A stretch of DNA of 64,000 nucleotides from Marinobacter nauticus (GCF_019801015.1 NZ_JAHVJZ010000001.1:186001-250000), one strand, 5' to 3'; shown: positions 50,108-59,313, counted from the stretch's first letter. Notes: generated by a model not told the origin, from the sequence alone. Made by a program: numbers and translations.

Positions 50108-50973
50108 AGCAACGCTGACATGGTGTCAGTAATGCGGTTAAAACGCCGGGGCAGGGTGTGATGGCGGCGTTGCACCCGATAGACCGTTTCGCTGACCGGG
50201 CGCGCCAGAGAGTGCGCCCGGATGGCGTCCGGACGGGAGAAGGCGGCGACGGCATTGGCGGGCAGGACCGTAAAACCCAGCCCAAGTGCCACCGGCTCCA
50301 GAATCAGACCAATCTGATTGGAGAATCCCCGCTTCGGCAATTGCCCCAGCTGTTCAAACTCGCCAAAGTTGGCGCTCAGCAGCAGTCCGGCATGATGCGC
50401 ACCATCCGGGTGGTCGATGTAGCCCAGTGTCTCAAGGGTGCGCCAGTCCGGTTCGCTGACGTTTGCGGGCGTCACCAGGTACAGTGGCTCCTCCGCGAAC
50501 GCCTGGCTGGAGAGTTCCGGCAGGCGGGCGGGGCGGGTTATCAGGCCTAAATCCAGCTGACGGGCAGCCAGCTGTTTCTCGATGCTGTCGTTGGGGGCAA
50601 ACGCGTATTCGATCTGCAACCCCGGATACTGGCTTTGCAGTGCCAGCAACCCCGGATAAAGCCGCAGCCCAATGCTGCCGGGGCTGGCCAGGCGACAGCG
50701 CCCCGCCTCGTCGCTGTCTTCCTGTAGGCTGCGCTCCAGTTTCTCCAGTTGCGACAGGGTACGTTGAGCCTGCTGATACACCCGCTCTCCGGACTCGGTC
50801 AGGGTGAAAGACTTCCCTTCCCGGCGCAGCAGAGGCTGGCCAAAGTGACGCTCCAGTTTTTGCACCTGCTGGCTGACCCCAGGCTGAGTCATCGCCAGCT
50901 TTTCGGCTGTGCGGGTGAAGTGGCCGGTTTCCACCAGGGTGCAGAAGGTTTGGAGCCAGTCGAGATTTATCAT
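50092..50973 (-). CDS. LysR-family transcriptional regulator
   Basis: The 293-residue protein has an N-terminal HTH (MINLDWLQTFCTLVETGHFTRTAEKLAMTQPGVSQQVQKLERHFG) and a LysR substrate-binding domain. ATG 50973 is chosen over an upstream TTG at 50985 because homology begins at MINLDWL. It converges with and overlaps pirin. Its targets are not evident, because no gene is divergent within 250 bases. The 280 bases upstream (to 51252) show no gene. Confidence 0.9.
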   Translation of the reverse strand: MINLDWLQTFCTLVETGHFTRTAEKLAMTQPGVSQQVQKLERHFGQPLLRREGKSFTLTESGERVYQQAQRTLSQLEKLERSLQEDSDEAGRCRLASPGSIGLRLYPGLLALQSQYPGLQIEYAFAPNDSIEKQLAARQLDLGLITRPARLPELSSQAFAEEPLYLVTPANVSEPDWRTLETLGYIDHPDGAHHAGLLLSANFGEFEQLGQLPKRGFSNQIGLILEPVALGLGFTVLPANAVAAFSRPDAIRAHSLARPVSETVYRVQRRHHTLPRRFNRITDTMSALLQSVS

Positions 50974-51252
50974 AATCAGCAGCAATCAAAAACGTGCACT
51001 TGAATAACAGGATTCTCAGATTATCCGCTGCTGGCCCTGGCTCGGCAAGGCGAGTGATCTCCCTGAGGAAGGCGTGGTGGTATCAAAATTCTAGTGGCTG
51101 ATAATTGCAGCTTTTGGTGGGCCAGCCATAGGAAGCGCCTCCTTAAGTCCAGCCTCACTGAGCTCTGAAGCCACAGCCATGAGCTGTCCTCCAATGCCGG
51201 GGGGGACTGAGAAAAGGCCTCATGGCGCAGGCCTGTTTTGCCTGTTGTTAGC

Positions 51253-52917
51253 TCAGGTGTCCGACACCCCATAACGATTAAACACGTTCAATGCTTTCAG
51301 GCTGGGGCCGGCATCGCGCAGTCCCAGTCTGTCCGCCAGACAGAGCAACGCCACCTGCCTTCCCTGTACCAGGTTATGCCGCTGTCCCTGCCAGAACGCC
51401 CGGATCATCTGACCCCGCTGGTGACGGCTGCGTTGGCCGGCAAATGTCCATTGGTCGAGACCGGGCAACGGCAGCGGACAGGGCAGGTGGCCCGGATAGG
51501 TTTGCCACGGCGTGCAGAGCATCTGTGGAAAGCAGCGTTCAATCCACGACATGTAAAGCTGGTGCCGACAGACGGCTTCCGGCGGTGCGCTCAGTACCGC
51601 CGCCAATACACCGGCAGAGTAAAACGGCAGGTGAAACTCCAGTCGGTAGTCCCCGTAATCCTCGAATGGTGCGGCCAGGTGGCGGTGCTGATCGTTGTGC
51701 CAGAGAAAGAGTTGCAGCCGCCGGGCGAGCGGGCGGTGCTCATCCCTGGCCAGTTCGCTGATCACGGTGGCTTTTAAATCCTGCTGTAAGGCCTGACCGT
51801 GAGCCAGCAACCGGGTTGGAAGGTAGGCTTGTTGCTGGGCAAGAAAGGCGTCTGCCGTGGCTTCGACATCGCCACTTTGGGCCGCTTTCTCGATCTCCCG
51901 TCCGAAGTAAACCCCACCGACACAGACACTGCCCCCGTTACCGGACCACACCATTCTCGGGCGGGGTATTTGTCGGATCGGTGGAAAACGACCCGGCTGC
52001 AAATGCGCGCCCAGCCGCTGCTCAACGGTTTGGCTCTGAGTGTCGTCCACCGCAATGCGACTCAGGGGGATGCCGCTTTGCTCGGCCCAAAGTTGCGCGC
52101 ATACGCTGTCCTGGCTGTCGGGCCGGGAGAAATTGAGGCATTTGACTTTTACCCCCCTGCGCATGAGGGCGGCGGCGATCAGACGTGAATCCAGCCCCCC
52201 GGAAAGGGTCGAGACCGTGGTGCAATCCCGGCCCAGGCTGCGGGTCAGGGCAACGTCAAATGCAGCATCAAGTTGCTCGGCGGCCTCAGCCAGCGTCAGG
52301 TAGGTCGAGGGCTCTGCCACCCAATCCAGGTGACGATGACGACTGACTTCCTGGCCATCGAACTGCAGGCACTCACCGGGGCGGGCACAGCGGATCTCGC
52401 GGTATGGCGTGTCTTCCCCCAGGGGATAGCCCAGGGTCGCCATGGCGGCCAGGCCTACCGGATGGTTGGAAAGGGGCAAAGGCAGCGCGCTCAGGGTAGA
52501 CAGTTGATTAGAGAAAACGGTGCCGTCATACGCATTTCGCCAATAGGTGGGCTTCAGCGCGAGGCGATCATGAAACAGCGAAAACACCTGCGTGCGTTTG
52601 TGGAAGTGGAGCAGCGTAAACACGCCTTGTGCATCGGCCAGCTTAGCGGCGGGGTTATCGCGCAACTGGCTCAAATCCGCAGCCAGGGAGTCGGATAACA
52701 ACGGTGCGCCGACGCAGGTTGCAAAATGCACTTCAGATTGCGTGGTTTCGTTTTCGCCAAAACAGCGGTCACTGTGGCGCACGAGCCACAGCGGCCCCAA
52801 CTCTGTTACGGTTGGTGCACTGTCCGCTAATGTCAGGGCTGACAGCAGTTTCTGCTTGATAGCCTGGTAGCGGGGATGGCTGATATCCCGGGCGTAGATT
52901 CCGGCAAAGAGGCTCAT
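51253..52917 (-). CDS. Asparagine-synthase-like protein without glutaminase cysteine
   Basis: The 554-residue protein has an N-terminal Ntn-hydrolase-like domain and a C-terminal Asn_synthase domain with the PP-loop STLSGGLDSRLIAAALM (residues 239-244 SGGLDS), then NFSRPDSQDSVCAQLWA and a divergent tail. Position 2 is Ser, not the catalytic Cys of glutamine-dependent enzymes, so it probably uses ammonia or makes a different ATP-driven amide bond, as in beta-lactam or lasso-peptide cyclases. ATG 52917 has GAGGA about 8 bases upstream. No precursor peptide or partner enzyme gene is seen beside it. It is a single gene divergent from topB. Confidence 0.8.
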   Translation of the reverse strand: MSLFAGIYARDISHPRYQAIKQKLLSALTLADSAPTVTELGPLWLVRHSDRCFGENETTQSEVHFATCVGAPLLSDSLAADLSQLRDNPAAKLADAQGVFTLLHFHKRTQVFSLFHDRLALKPTYWRNAYDGTVFSNQLSTLSALPLPLSNHPVGLAAMATLGYPLGEDTPYREIRCARPGECLQFDGQEVSRHRHLDWVAEPSTYLTLAEAAEQLDAAFDVALTRSLGRDCTTVSTLSGGLDSRLIAAALMRRGVKVKCLNFSRPDSQDSVCAQLWAEQSGIPLSRIAVDDTQSQTVEQRLGAHLQPGRFPPIRQIPRPRMVWSGNGGSVCVGGVYFGREIEKAAQSGDVEATADAFLAQQQAYLPTRLLAHGQALQQDLKATVISELARDEHRPLARRLQLFLWHNDQHRHLAAPFEDYGDYRLEFHLPFYSAGVLAAVLSAPPEAVCRHQLYMSWIERCFPQMLCTPWQTYPGHLPCPLPLPGLDQWTFAGQRSRHQRGQMIRAFWQGQRHNLVQGRQVALLCLADRLGLRDAGPSLKALNVFNRYGVSDT

Positions 52918-53080
52918 TGATGGCGTCCTCAAAAAGCGGGGTTTCACATCACCAAGCAGAGAGCGGGCCAGAATGCGGAGTGTTCAGATTTTGAGGGGCT
53001 GTACGTTTGTACAGTTGTTTGTTGCCTGGGTCAGGAAACCTGAGATACCCTAGCGTCTGTATCCACCTGTCAGACTCTCT

Positions 53081-55012
53081 ATGCGCCTCTATATTGCTGA
53101 AAAACCAAGCCTTGGCCGTGCCATTGCCGCCGTGCTGCCCAAACCCCACAAGTCCGGTGACGGCCATATCGTGGTGGGGAACGGCGATGTCGTCACCTGG
53201 TGCATCGGTCATCTGCTGGAGCTGGTTGAGCCCGAGGCCTATGACGAACGCTATAAGCGTTGGGATTTGGCGCAGTTGCCGATTCAGGTGGAGAACTGGA
53301 AGCTTCGCCCGCGTAAAGGGGGCGCCAAACAGTTGCAGGTGATCCGCAAGTTGCTGAAGTCCGCCTCGGAAGTGGTGCACGCGGGTGACCCGGACCGGGA
53401 AGGCCAGTTGCTGGTGGATGAAGTGTTGGATCACCTTAAGCTGGATGCCGCCCGGAAGCAGTCCGCCAAACGGTTGCTGATCAGCGACCTCAACCCGCAA
53501 GCGGTAAAGCGGGCCCTGGCCAACATGGCTTCCAACCAGGCGTTTGTGCCGTTGTCCGTCTCGGCGCTGGCCCGATCACGCGCCGACTGGCTGTATGGCA
53601 TGAACCTCTCCAGGGCGTACACCTTACTGGGCCAGAAGGCGGGCTACAGTGGAGTACTGTCGGTTGGTCGGGTGCAAACCCCGGTATTGGGCCTTGTGGT
53701 ACGGCGGGATGAAGCGATCGAGGCGTTTGTGCCCAAACCCTTTTACCAGTTGGATGCGCTGATCCAGCACGACAGCGGCCTGATCAAAGCCCGTTGGCAG
53801 CCCAGTGACGCCTGCGCCCGCTGGCTCGATGAAGAGGGGCGGTTGCTGAGTCGCGGGCTGGCGGAGAATGTGGCCAGCCGGATTGAGGGGCAGCCGGCCA
53901 CCGTTCTGGTGTCGGAGCACAAGGTGAAACCTCAGGGCGCGCCGCTGCCTTATTCATTGTCGGCGCTGCAGATTGACGCCAACAAAGCCTTTGGAATGAA
54001 TGCTCAGGAGGTGCTGACGGTCGCCCAGTCTCTCTATGAAAAGCATAAGGTGATCACCTATCCCCGTTCCGACTGCCGCTACCTCCCTGATGACCATCAC
54101 CGCGAGGCCTCTGCGGTGTGTCAGGCTATCGGGCAGAGTCAGCCGGAATTGGCCAGCGCGATCCAACATGCTGACCTTTCCCGTCGCTCCCGGGCGTGGA
54201 ACAGCAGTAAGGTCACCGCTCACCACGCCATCATTCCGACCCCTAAAGCGGTGGCGCCCCAGAGTTTGTCGGCCAAAGAGAGCAAAGTCTACGGACTGGT
54301 GGCGCGTCAGTATCTGATGCAGTTTTATCCTGCCGCGCGGTTTGCCGAATCTTTGCTGCGGTTTCAGATCGGCACCGGTGAGTTTGTCGCCAAGGGCAAA
54401 GTGCTGCGGGAAGCGGGCTGGCGGGCGTTATTGCCCAAAACCCAGGAAGCGGACGAGGCTCTGGCTCTGCCGGAACTGGTGGTGGGCAGTCAGTGGCCCT
54501 GCTCGGGAGGGGCAATCAAAGACTGCATGACCGAGCCACCCAAAGCGTTTACGGAAGCGACCCTGCTTCAGGCGATGACCGGCATTGCCCGATTCGTGCT
54601 GGATGACTCGCTTAAAGCGATCCTGCGGGAGACGGACGGGCTGGGAACCGAAGCCACACGAGCGGGCATTCTGGAATTACTGTGCAAACGTGGCTTACTC
54701 AAGCGGGAGGGAAAAGCGTTGCGTTCGACCCCTTCCGGCCGGGGCTTGATCCATGCCTTGCCGGATGAAGCCAGCTACCCGGACATGACCGCGCATTGGG
54801 AGCGTAAGCTGCAGGATATTGCCGAGCGGGAGTATGGTTATTCGCCTTTTATGAGCGACCTGGATCAGCGGGTAACCGGTTTGATTGAACAGGCGCGCGG
54901 CGGTGGCGTTCCGGCATCATTACGTGGATTGCCGGCACCCGCCCGGCGGAAGCCGGTACGGCGGCGTCGCAGTGGGGGCAGGACTGGGGCAAAAAAAACG
55001 CCATCTCAGTGA
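53081..55012 (+). CDS. topB: DNA topoisomerase III
   Basis: The 643-residue type IA topoisomerase begins with a TOPRIM domain (MRLYIAEKPSLGRAIA with E7, then HAGDPDREGQLL), followed by the decatenation and gate domains. Catalytic tyrosine is Y327 in KVITYPRSDCRYLPD (Y328 in E. coli). DGLGTEATRAGI is also present. The C-terminus is short and basic (PVRRRRSGGRTG). It relaxes and decatenates DNA. No strong Shine-Dalgarno is seen before ATG 53081. A 21-base perfect palindrome overlaps the stop codon, but its T-run lies on the minus strand. Confidence 0.95.
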   Translation: MRLYIAEKPSLGRAIAAVLPKPHKSGDGHIVVGNGDVVTWCIGHLLELVEPEAYDERYKRWDLAQLPIQVENWKLRPRKGGAKQLQVIRKLLKSASEVVHAGDPDREGQLLVDEVLDHLKLDAARKQSAKRLLISDLNPQAVKRALANMASNQAFVPLSVSALARSRADWLYGMNLSRAYTLLGQKAGYSGVLSVGRVQTPVLGLVVRRDEAIEAFVPKPFYQLDALIQHDSGLIKARWQPSDACARWLDEEGRLLSRGLAENVASRIEGQPATVLVSEHKVKPQGAPLPYSLSALQIDANKAFGMNAQEVLTVAQSLYEKHKVITYPRSDCRYLPDDHHREASAVCQAIGQSQPELASAIQHADLSRRSRAWNSSKVTAHHAIIPTPKAVAPQSLSAKESKVYGLVARQYLMQFYPAARFAESLLRFQIGTGEFVAKGKVLREAGWRALLPKTQEADEALALPELVVGSQWPCSGGAIKDCMTEPPKAFTEATLLQAMTGIARFVLDDSLKAILRETDGLGTEATRAGILELLCKRGLLKREGKALRSTPSGRGLIHALPDEASYPDMTAHWERKLQDIAEREYGYSPFMSDLDQRVTGLIEQARGGGVPASLRGLPAPARRKPVRRRRSGGRTGAKKTPSQ

Positions 55013-55076
55013 GATGGCGGGAATAAGAATTCAATAATTGCAGGGAGATGATGATTTCCTTGCTTAGTCAGACTGG
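54991..55076 (-). ncRNA. Candidate small RNA, unit A of a tandem pair
   Basis: Read on the minus strand, this unit has a conserved 5' CCAGTC, then TAAGCAA and a 19-nt core (reverse complement of 55038-55056). It ends in a hairpin CGCCATCTC/GAGATGGCG followed by eight T residues (54991-54998). The same order of blocks is found in unit B at 55217-55303. The core contains CATCATCTCCCTGC, a C-rich single-stranded stretch able to pair with Shine-Dalgarno-like sequences. The promoter is not clear and the true 5' end may lie further upstream. Its terminator overlaps the 3' end of topB. Confidence 0.6.
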
Positions 55077-55216
55077 CGCTGTCCGGATTGGTTCCCACCA
55101 TCGGCAAAAATTTTTGAGTTTTTTCCTGATGCTGCGCCAGAAACGCGGGAGTTGAACGTAACGCCTTGTGTTCGTAACGATTTTTGCTGCTTCCGGGAAA
55201 ACGTCGGAGAAAGGGC

Positions 55217-55303
55217 AAAAAAAAAGCCACTCAGGGAAGGAGTGGCTGGCGAATTCGTCAAAATTTGCAGGGAGATGATGATTCACTTATTGCTTAGGAC
55301 TGG
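55217..55303 (-). ncRNA. Candidate small RNA, unit B of a tandem pair
   Basis: This unit has the same plan as unit A: CCAGTC, TAAGCAA, the identical 19-nt core (55265-55283), a GAATTC box, then hairpin AGCCACTC/GAGTGGCT and nine T residues (55217-55225). The terminator stem sequence differs from unit A while pairing is preserved, which is the pattern expected of a functional RNA duplicated in tandem. Together the two units explain most of the 367-base gap between topB and the phosphatase gene. Confidence 0.62.
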
Positions 55304-55380
55304 TCTCATCCCGGGAAGTTCAATGGGCCGGGAAAAAAATCCCACTTTTTTCAGAGCGCCTGCGGGCGTGGGGAGGTCCC

Positions 55381-55830
55381 ATCAAACAGTTGCTGCTTAT
55401 CCGACATGCGAAATCCAGCTGGCGCATCGATGATCTGGCTGACCAGTATCGCCCGCTGTCTGCCCGGGGATACCGGGAAGCACCAAAGATATGGGACCGC
55501 CTGCCGTTTGAACCCGAACTCTGGCTGTGCTCACCGGCGATCAGGGCCTACAGCACCGCGCGCCTGATCCAGGCCGCGCCGCTTCAGATGGTGGAACGGC
55601 TGTATCCGGGCTCTCCTGAGGGACTGCTGGCGGAGGTGGCGCTGTTGCCAGAATCCCTATCTTCAGTGGCTCTGGTGGGCCACAACCCGGCGCTGGAACA
55701 GCTGGCTTCCGCGTTGTCCGGTGAACCTGTCATGCTGAAAACCAGCGCGATGGCCTGGCTTCGCTGGGAGGGGACGTGGGGAGAGATGGCGAAGGGGGCC
55801 GACGTGACCCCCATTGCCAGGGACGATTAA
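55381..55830 (+). CDS. sixA: SixA-like phosphohistidine phosphatase
   Basis: The 149-residue histidine phosphatase has LLLIRHAKSSW (catalytic RHAK), PLSARGYREAP, SPAIRAYSTARL and VALVGHNPALEQLA (second catalytic His). SixA enzymes remove phosphate from histidine phosphotransfer proteins. No ATG fits the frame. TTG 55390 would cut the first beta strand to MLLIRH. ATC 55381 gives the family-typical K-Q-L-L-L-I-R-H start and lies 5 bases after GGGAGG, so I annotate the ATC as possible start. Its stop overlaps convergent pdxY by four bases. Confidence 0.78.
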   Translation: MKQLLLIRHAKSSWRIDDLADQYRPLSARGYREAPKIWDRLPFEPELWLCSPAIRAYSTARLIQAAPLQMVERLYPGSPEGLLAEVALLPESLSSVALVGHNPALEQLASALSGEPVMLKTSAMAWLRWEGTWGEMAKGADVTPIARDD

Positions 55831-56681
55831 ACCGCGACCGCTTCGAATCGGTGCTCCGGGGCGACCAACTGGTCCTGCACCGCCACCAGCAGCAGCTCAC
55901 GGCTCTGTTTTTGGTGGGTCTCGTTAAACAACGCAAACATGGCGCCGGCCACGTGCTCCAGTGCCGCTTTTACGTCACGGCTTTGCAGGTACTTGGCCAG
56001 GAACAGCGCAGTGGTGGCGTCGCCAGAGCCGTTCATTGGGGTGGGGAAGGTGAGATGTGGGGTACGAACCAGGTACGCCGCGTCGTTGGTGACCGCCAGC
56101 ATCTCAATGCTGTCTTGCGGCGCGTCTTCCCGCAGCAACGAGGTAATCAGCACCACTTTCGGGCCACGGGCCAACAGGCTGCGGGCGGCCGTCAGGGCGT
56201 CGTCCAGCGTGCGCAGGGTCTGGCCGGTCAAAAACTCCGTTTCAAAGTGGTTGGGGGTCAGAATGTCCGCATGCTGGATCACCACATCCCGGAAATGTTC
56301 GGGCACACCGGGCCGAACAAAAATGCCCCGATCCACATCGCCAATGACCGGGTCACAGCAGTAGATCGCATCCGGGTTGGCGTCCCGGACCCGTGCGACC
56401 GCGTTCAGAATCACCTCCGCCATTTTCGGATCGCCCAGATAACCGGACAGAACCGCCGAACAGTTGGGTAACACGCCACGCTCCTCAATGCCCTGAATCA
56501 CCTCTGAGACGGTTTCCGGCGCAAACACTGGCCCGCGCCACTGGCCGTGTCCGGTGTGATTGGAAAACATCACGGTATAGACCGGCCAGACATTGAGCCC
56601 CATGCGCTGAAGCGGGAAAACGGCGGACGCATTACCGGCATGGCCGTAAGCGACGTGGGACTGAATGGAGAGGATGTTCAT
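55827..56681 (-). CDS. pdxY: Pyridoxal kinase PdxY
   Basis: The 284-residue ribokinase-fold protein matches PdxY throughout: MNILSIQSHVAYGHAGNASAVFPLQRMGLNVWPVYTVMFSNHTGHG, YCCDPVIGDVDRGIFV, LTPNHFETEFLTG and the GSGDATTALF phosphotransfer motif with catalytic Asp. It phosphorylates pyridoxal to PLP in the cytoplasm. The start at 56681 is the conserved family start. It converges with the sixA-like gene. Confidence 0.94.
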   Translation of the reverse strand: MNILSIQSHVAYGHAGNASAVFPLQRMGLNVWPVYTVMFSNHTGHGQWRGPVFAPETVSEVIQGIEERGVLPNCSAVLSGYLGDPKMAEVILNAVARVRDANPDAIYCCDPVIGDVDRGIFVRPGVPEHFRDVVIQHADILTPNHFETEFLTGQTLRTLDDALTAARSLLARGPKVVLITSLLREDAPQDSIEMLAVTNDAAYLVRTPHLTFPTPMNGSGDATTALFLAKYLQSRDVKAALEHVAGAMFALFNETHQKQSRELLLVAVQDQLVAPEHRFEAVAV

Positions 56682-56899
56682 GGTACTGCCTGATCGTTAA
56701 CGACGGAGAAAACGCTGTTTTTACCACGATTGGCGGGACGAGGGTATGGTGGCAATGCCACAGGGTTAACTGGCTGACAAAGATTCATCATTTGCCCGGA
56801 GTACGCAGGGTAAAGCGACGCGCCACATCTGGCGATTAAAGGGCGAAGTGGGTAGGCTCAACAGGGTATCGCGGTTTTGCCCAGGAGCCTCTCTCGCCC

Positions 56900-57859
56900 A
56901 TGAACCCCGCCTTTTCGGTTGCCACCTTCAACCTGTTTAACTTTGCCGAACCGCCACTGGCCTATTATGACGCGGAGAACATCTACGATGCGGCGCAATG
57001 GCAGGCGAAGTGCGAGTGGACAGGGGCGCGGCTGGCGGAGATGGACGCCGACATCGTCGGTTTTCAGGAGGTGTTCAGCCCGCAACCGCTTGCGGCACTG
57101 GCCCGGGAAAAGGCGCTGCCCTATTTTGCTCTGGCACCGGGTAAGGCGGAGTGCGATTACATCCGCCGAAAACCCCGGGTGGCACTGGCCAGTCGCTATC
57201 CCATCATTCAGACCGATACCATCACACCCTGCCCGGAACTGAAAAGGGCGATGGGCCTGACCGAGGCGTTTCAGTTTTCCCGCTCGCCGCTGAAAGTCCG
57301 TCTGCACATCCCCGGCTTTTCGGACGTGAGGGTGGTGGTGGTGCATCTTAAAAGCCCGCGTCCGGCCTGGGAACCGTCAGACGTCGCATTGATGGCCGAT
57401 GCTGGCATTAATGCCAACACCGCCCAACCGGTGCTGGGCCGTTGGGGCTCCGCATTGCAACGCAGTGCCGAAGCGGCCATGTTGTACCTGGATTTTCTGC
57501 GTGACCAACAGACCGAGCCGTTACCGACCATCTTGATGGGCGACCTGAACGGCGATCTCGGCAGTGACCTGTTGGCACCGGTGTTGGGCGGTGAAGAGGC
57601 CGGGCTGAGATTGAGCGATGCGCACGATCTGGCGCTGTATCAGGGCGACCGCGACCCCACCCACTACTGGGGCGGGCAGGGCAACGTGCTGGACCATCTG
57701 CTGCTGTCAGCCCAGTTCAACGCCGGTTATGGGCAGAGCATGGCGCAGGTGGATGAAGTGGTGGTGTGGGACCGGCATCTGCGCTTTAACGACGCCAATG
57801 TCGACCGAATGGCGTCTGATCACGCCCCGGTGCAGGCTCGGATATCGGTGCGAAGCTGA
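56900..57859 (+). CDS. Endonuclease/exonuclease/phosphatase (EEP) family protein
   Basis: The 319-residue protein has the EEP fold motifs: FSVATFNLFNFA near the N-terminus, DIVGFQEVFS with metal-binding Glu, VVVVHLKSPRP, ILMGDLNGDLGS with D-x-N, a Tyr/His segment THYWGGQGNVLDHLLLS, and terminal SDHAPV with catalytic His. The family includes nucleases and phosphodiesterases, and this branch is usually annotated as a generic endonuclease/exonuclease/phosphatase. No signal peptide is seen. AGGAG lies 12 bases upstream, a little far. Confidence 0.85.
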   Translation: MNPAFSVATFNLFNFAEPPLAYYDAENIYDAAQWQAKCEWTGARLAEMDADIVGFQEVFSPQPLAALAREKALPYFALAPGKAECDYIRRKPRVALASRYPIIQTDTITPCPELKRAMGLTEAFQFSRSPLKVRLHIPGFSDVRVVVVHLKSPRPAWEPSDVALMADAGINANTAQPVLGRWGSALQRSAEAAMLYLDFLRDQQTEPLPTILMGDLNGDLGSDLLAPVLGGEEAGLRLSDAHDLALYQGDRDPTHYWGGQGNVLDHLLLSAQFNAGYGQSMAQVDEVVVWDRHLRFNDANVDRMASDHAPVQARISVRS

Positions 57860-58027
57860 ACCAATCGAAACTCTTTACCCGCCTTTGTGTCAATCTGTTA
57901 AGCCCACACCAGTGGCTCTCCGGCGCACTGAGAGAGGGGTCACAAGGCCACTCTGAGCTTGTTGTTAAACTGGCTCCGCGGGACATTCCCCCAGCGCGAT
58001 CACAGACCGATAACAAGAACTGCCGCT

Positions 58028-59287
58028 ATGGTGAACCTCAGTAAGTCGCTTGACTTTGATACACAAGCCGGAAGCCTCATTGATAAGCGTACCGGTGACA
58101 GCATTGCTCTGACCTTTTCAGAAGCGGCCGTGTTAGCGGCTCTTATTGAAAAAAGAGACGACATCTGCTCAAAAGAAGCGCTGATTGAAGCGGGCTGGCC
58201 AGATCGGGTAGTGGCGGCATCCTCGCTGCTTCAGTGCATCAGCCTGCTGCGCAAAAAGCTGCAGCCCTTTCCCGAGATCGAACTCAAGACCCTGGCCCGA
58301 CGGGGTTACCAGCTGACCATCCGCGAGATCGACAGCGAAGAGGCGGATGAAGAGAAGGCCAGCCGTAACTGGCGTCCTTTGGCGGCGGCCTTGGTCATCA
58401 TGATCGCCATTTCCGGCTTGTTGGGCTGGTACGTGGGCGATTATCACAAGATGCTGCAGAACAGCCAGGCCTGGACCGGCAGCATCACCAAGAGCCTGAC
58501 CATTGGCAGTGCCCGTGGTGCGCTTCAGATCCTGACCCGTGCCGACCAGGATTCGCCCCGGTCCACCAGCTGGCAGCGCCACTTTATCGAAACGGCGGTG
58601 CCCCACCAGCACTTCAACCAGTTTAAAGCGTTTGGGCTGACCAGCGAATACGGCCACTCTCTGGCCCTGTGCCCGGAGTTTCATCAGGGCCACTGTTCAG
58701 GCAAAGGGTTGCTGAACATCGCCTTCCCGGCCAATGAGCGGGTGAATCTGGACCTGCCTCAGTTCCTCAAACAGGCGGAGATGATGGAAACCCGGATCCG
58801 CTATAACCGGATCCAGTTGCCTCAGGCACCGGAGTTCCAAGGGGAGATGGTTGAGCAGATCTATCAGGGGGACATCTACTTCCCTTCCAATGGCCGGCTG
58901 CTGATCCGCACCGACCATGCGCTCTCCCTGGTTTATCAGGACGCCAACAGCGGCGTTTTGTCCGCCAGCTACTGCGTCACCGACGAAGACTGCATCACCT
59001 CGCCCATCAAGTACCGCATCGAAGGCCGGTTCAAGCGTTACGACCGCACATTTGGCGGTGACAAGGTGGAAGTGTTTCAGGTAGAAGTCACCCGTAAAAA
59101 CCTGTTCACACCGGAAAACGTCAGCCCTTCAGCGCTGGTATTCTACCGGGAGTTGCGCCGCCAGAGCCTGAGCAAAGAAACGCTCTACTTCTATCGTCTG
59201 CACAGCGATGAAAAGTCCGGACTGTGGATCCTGCCTTATATGGGCAACGCACTGGCCTGGATGCCCCGCAGCGAGCTGAAAATGTAA
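58028..59287 (+). CDS. ToxR/CadC-like membrane-bound transcriptional regulator
   Basis: The 419-residue protein has an N-terminal OmpR-type winged helix (about residues 10-100, LTFSEAAVLAALIEKRDDICSKEALIEAGWPDRVVAASSLLQCISLLRKKLQ...LARRGYQLTI), one transmembrane helix at about 116-137 and a C-terminal periplasmic domain of about 280 residues with Cys pairs (CPEFHQGHC, CVTDEDC). This is the ToxR/CadC plan of a one-component regulator sensing the envelope. The frame is open to 57959, but ATG 58028 gives the family-like MVNLSKSLDFDTQ start. Its targets are unknown. A terminator and a mobile-element copy follow. Confidence 0.85.
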   Translation: MVNLSKSLDFDTQAGSLIDKRTGDSIALTFSEAAVLAALIEKRDDICSKEALIEAGWPDRVVAASSLLQCISLLRKKLQPFPEIELKTLARRGYQLTIREIDSEEADEEKASRNWRPLAAALVIMIAISGLLGWYVGDYHKMLQNSQAWTGSITKSLTIGSARGALQILTRADQDSPRSTSWQRHFIETAVPHQHFNQFKAFGLTSEYGHSLALCPEFHQGHCSGKGLLNIAFPANERVNLDLPQFLKQAEMMETRIRYNRIQLPQAPEFQGEMVEQIYQGDIYFPSNGRLLIRTDHALSLVYQDANSGVLSASYCVTDEDCITSPIKYRIEGRFKRYDRTFGGDKVEVFQVEVTRKNLFTPENVSPSALVFYRELRRQSLSKETLYFYRLHSDEKSGLWILPYMGNALAWMPRSELKM

Positions 59288-59313
59288 CCTGCAGGGGGTC
59301 AACGACTCCGCAA

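Noticed and set aside
54999-55019. Perfect palindrome at the topB stop codon as the topB terminator
   Set aside because: On the plus strand no T-run follows it. The eight-base run lies on the topB-coding side and gives a T-run only for minus-strand transcription, which fits the sRNA unit better.
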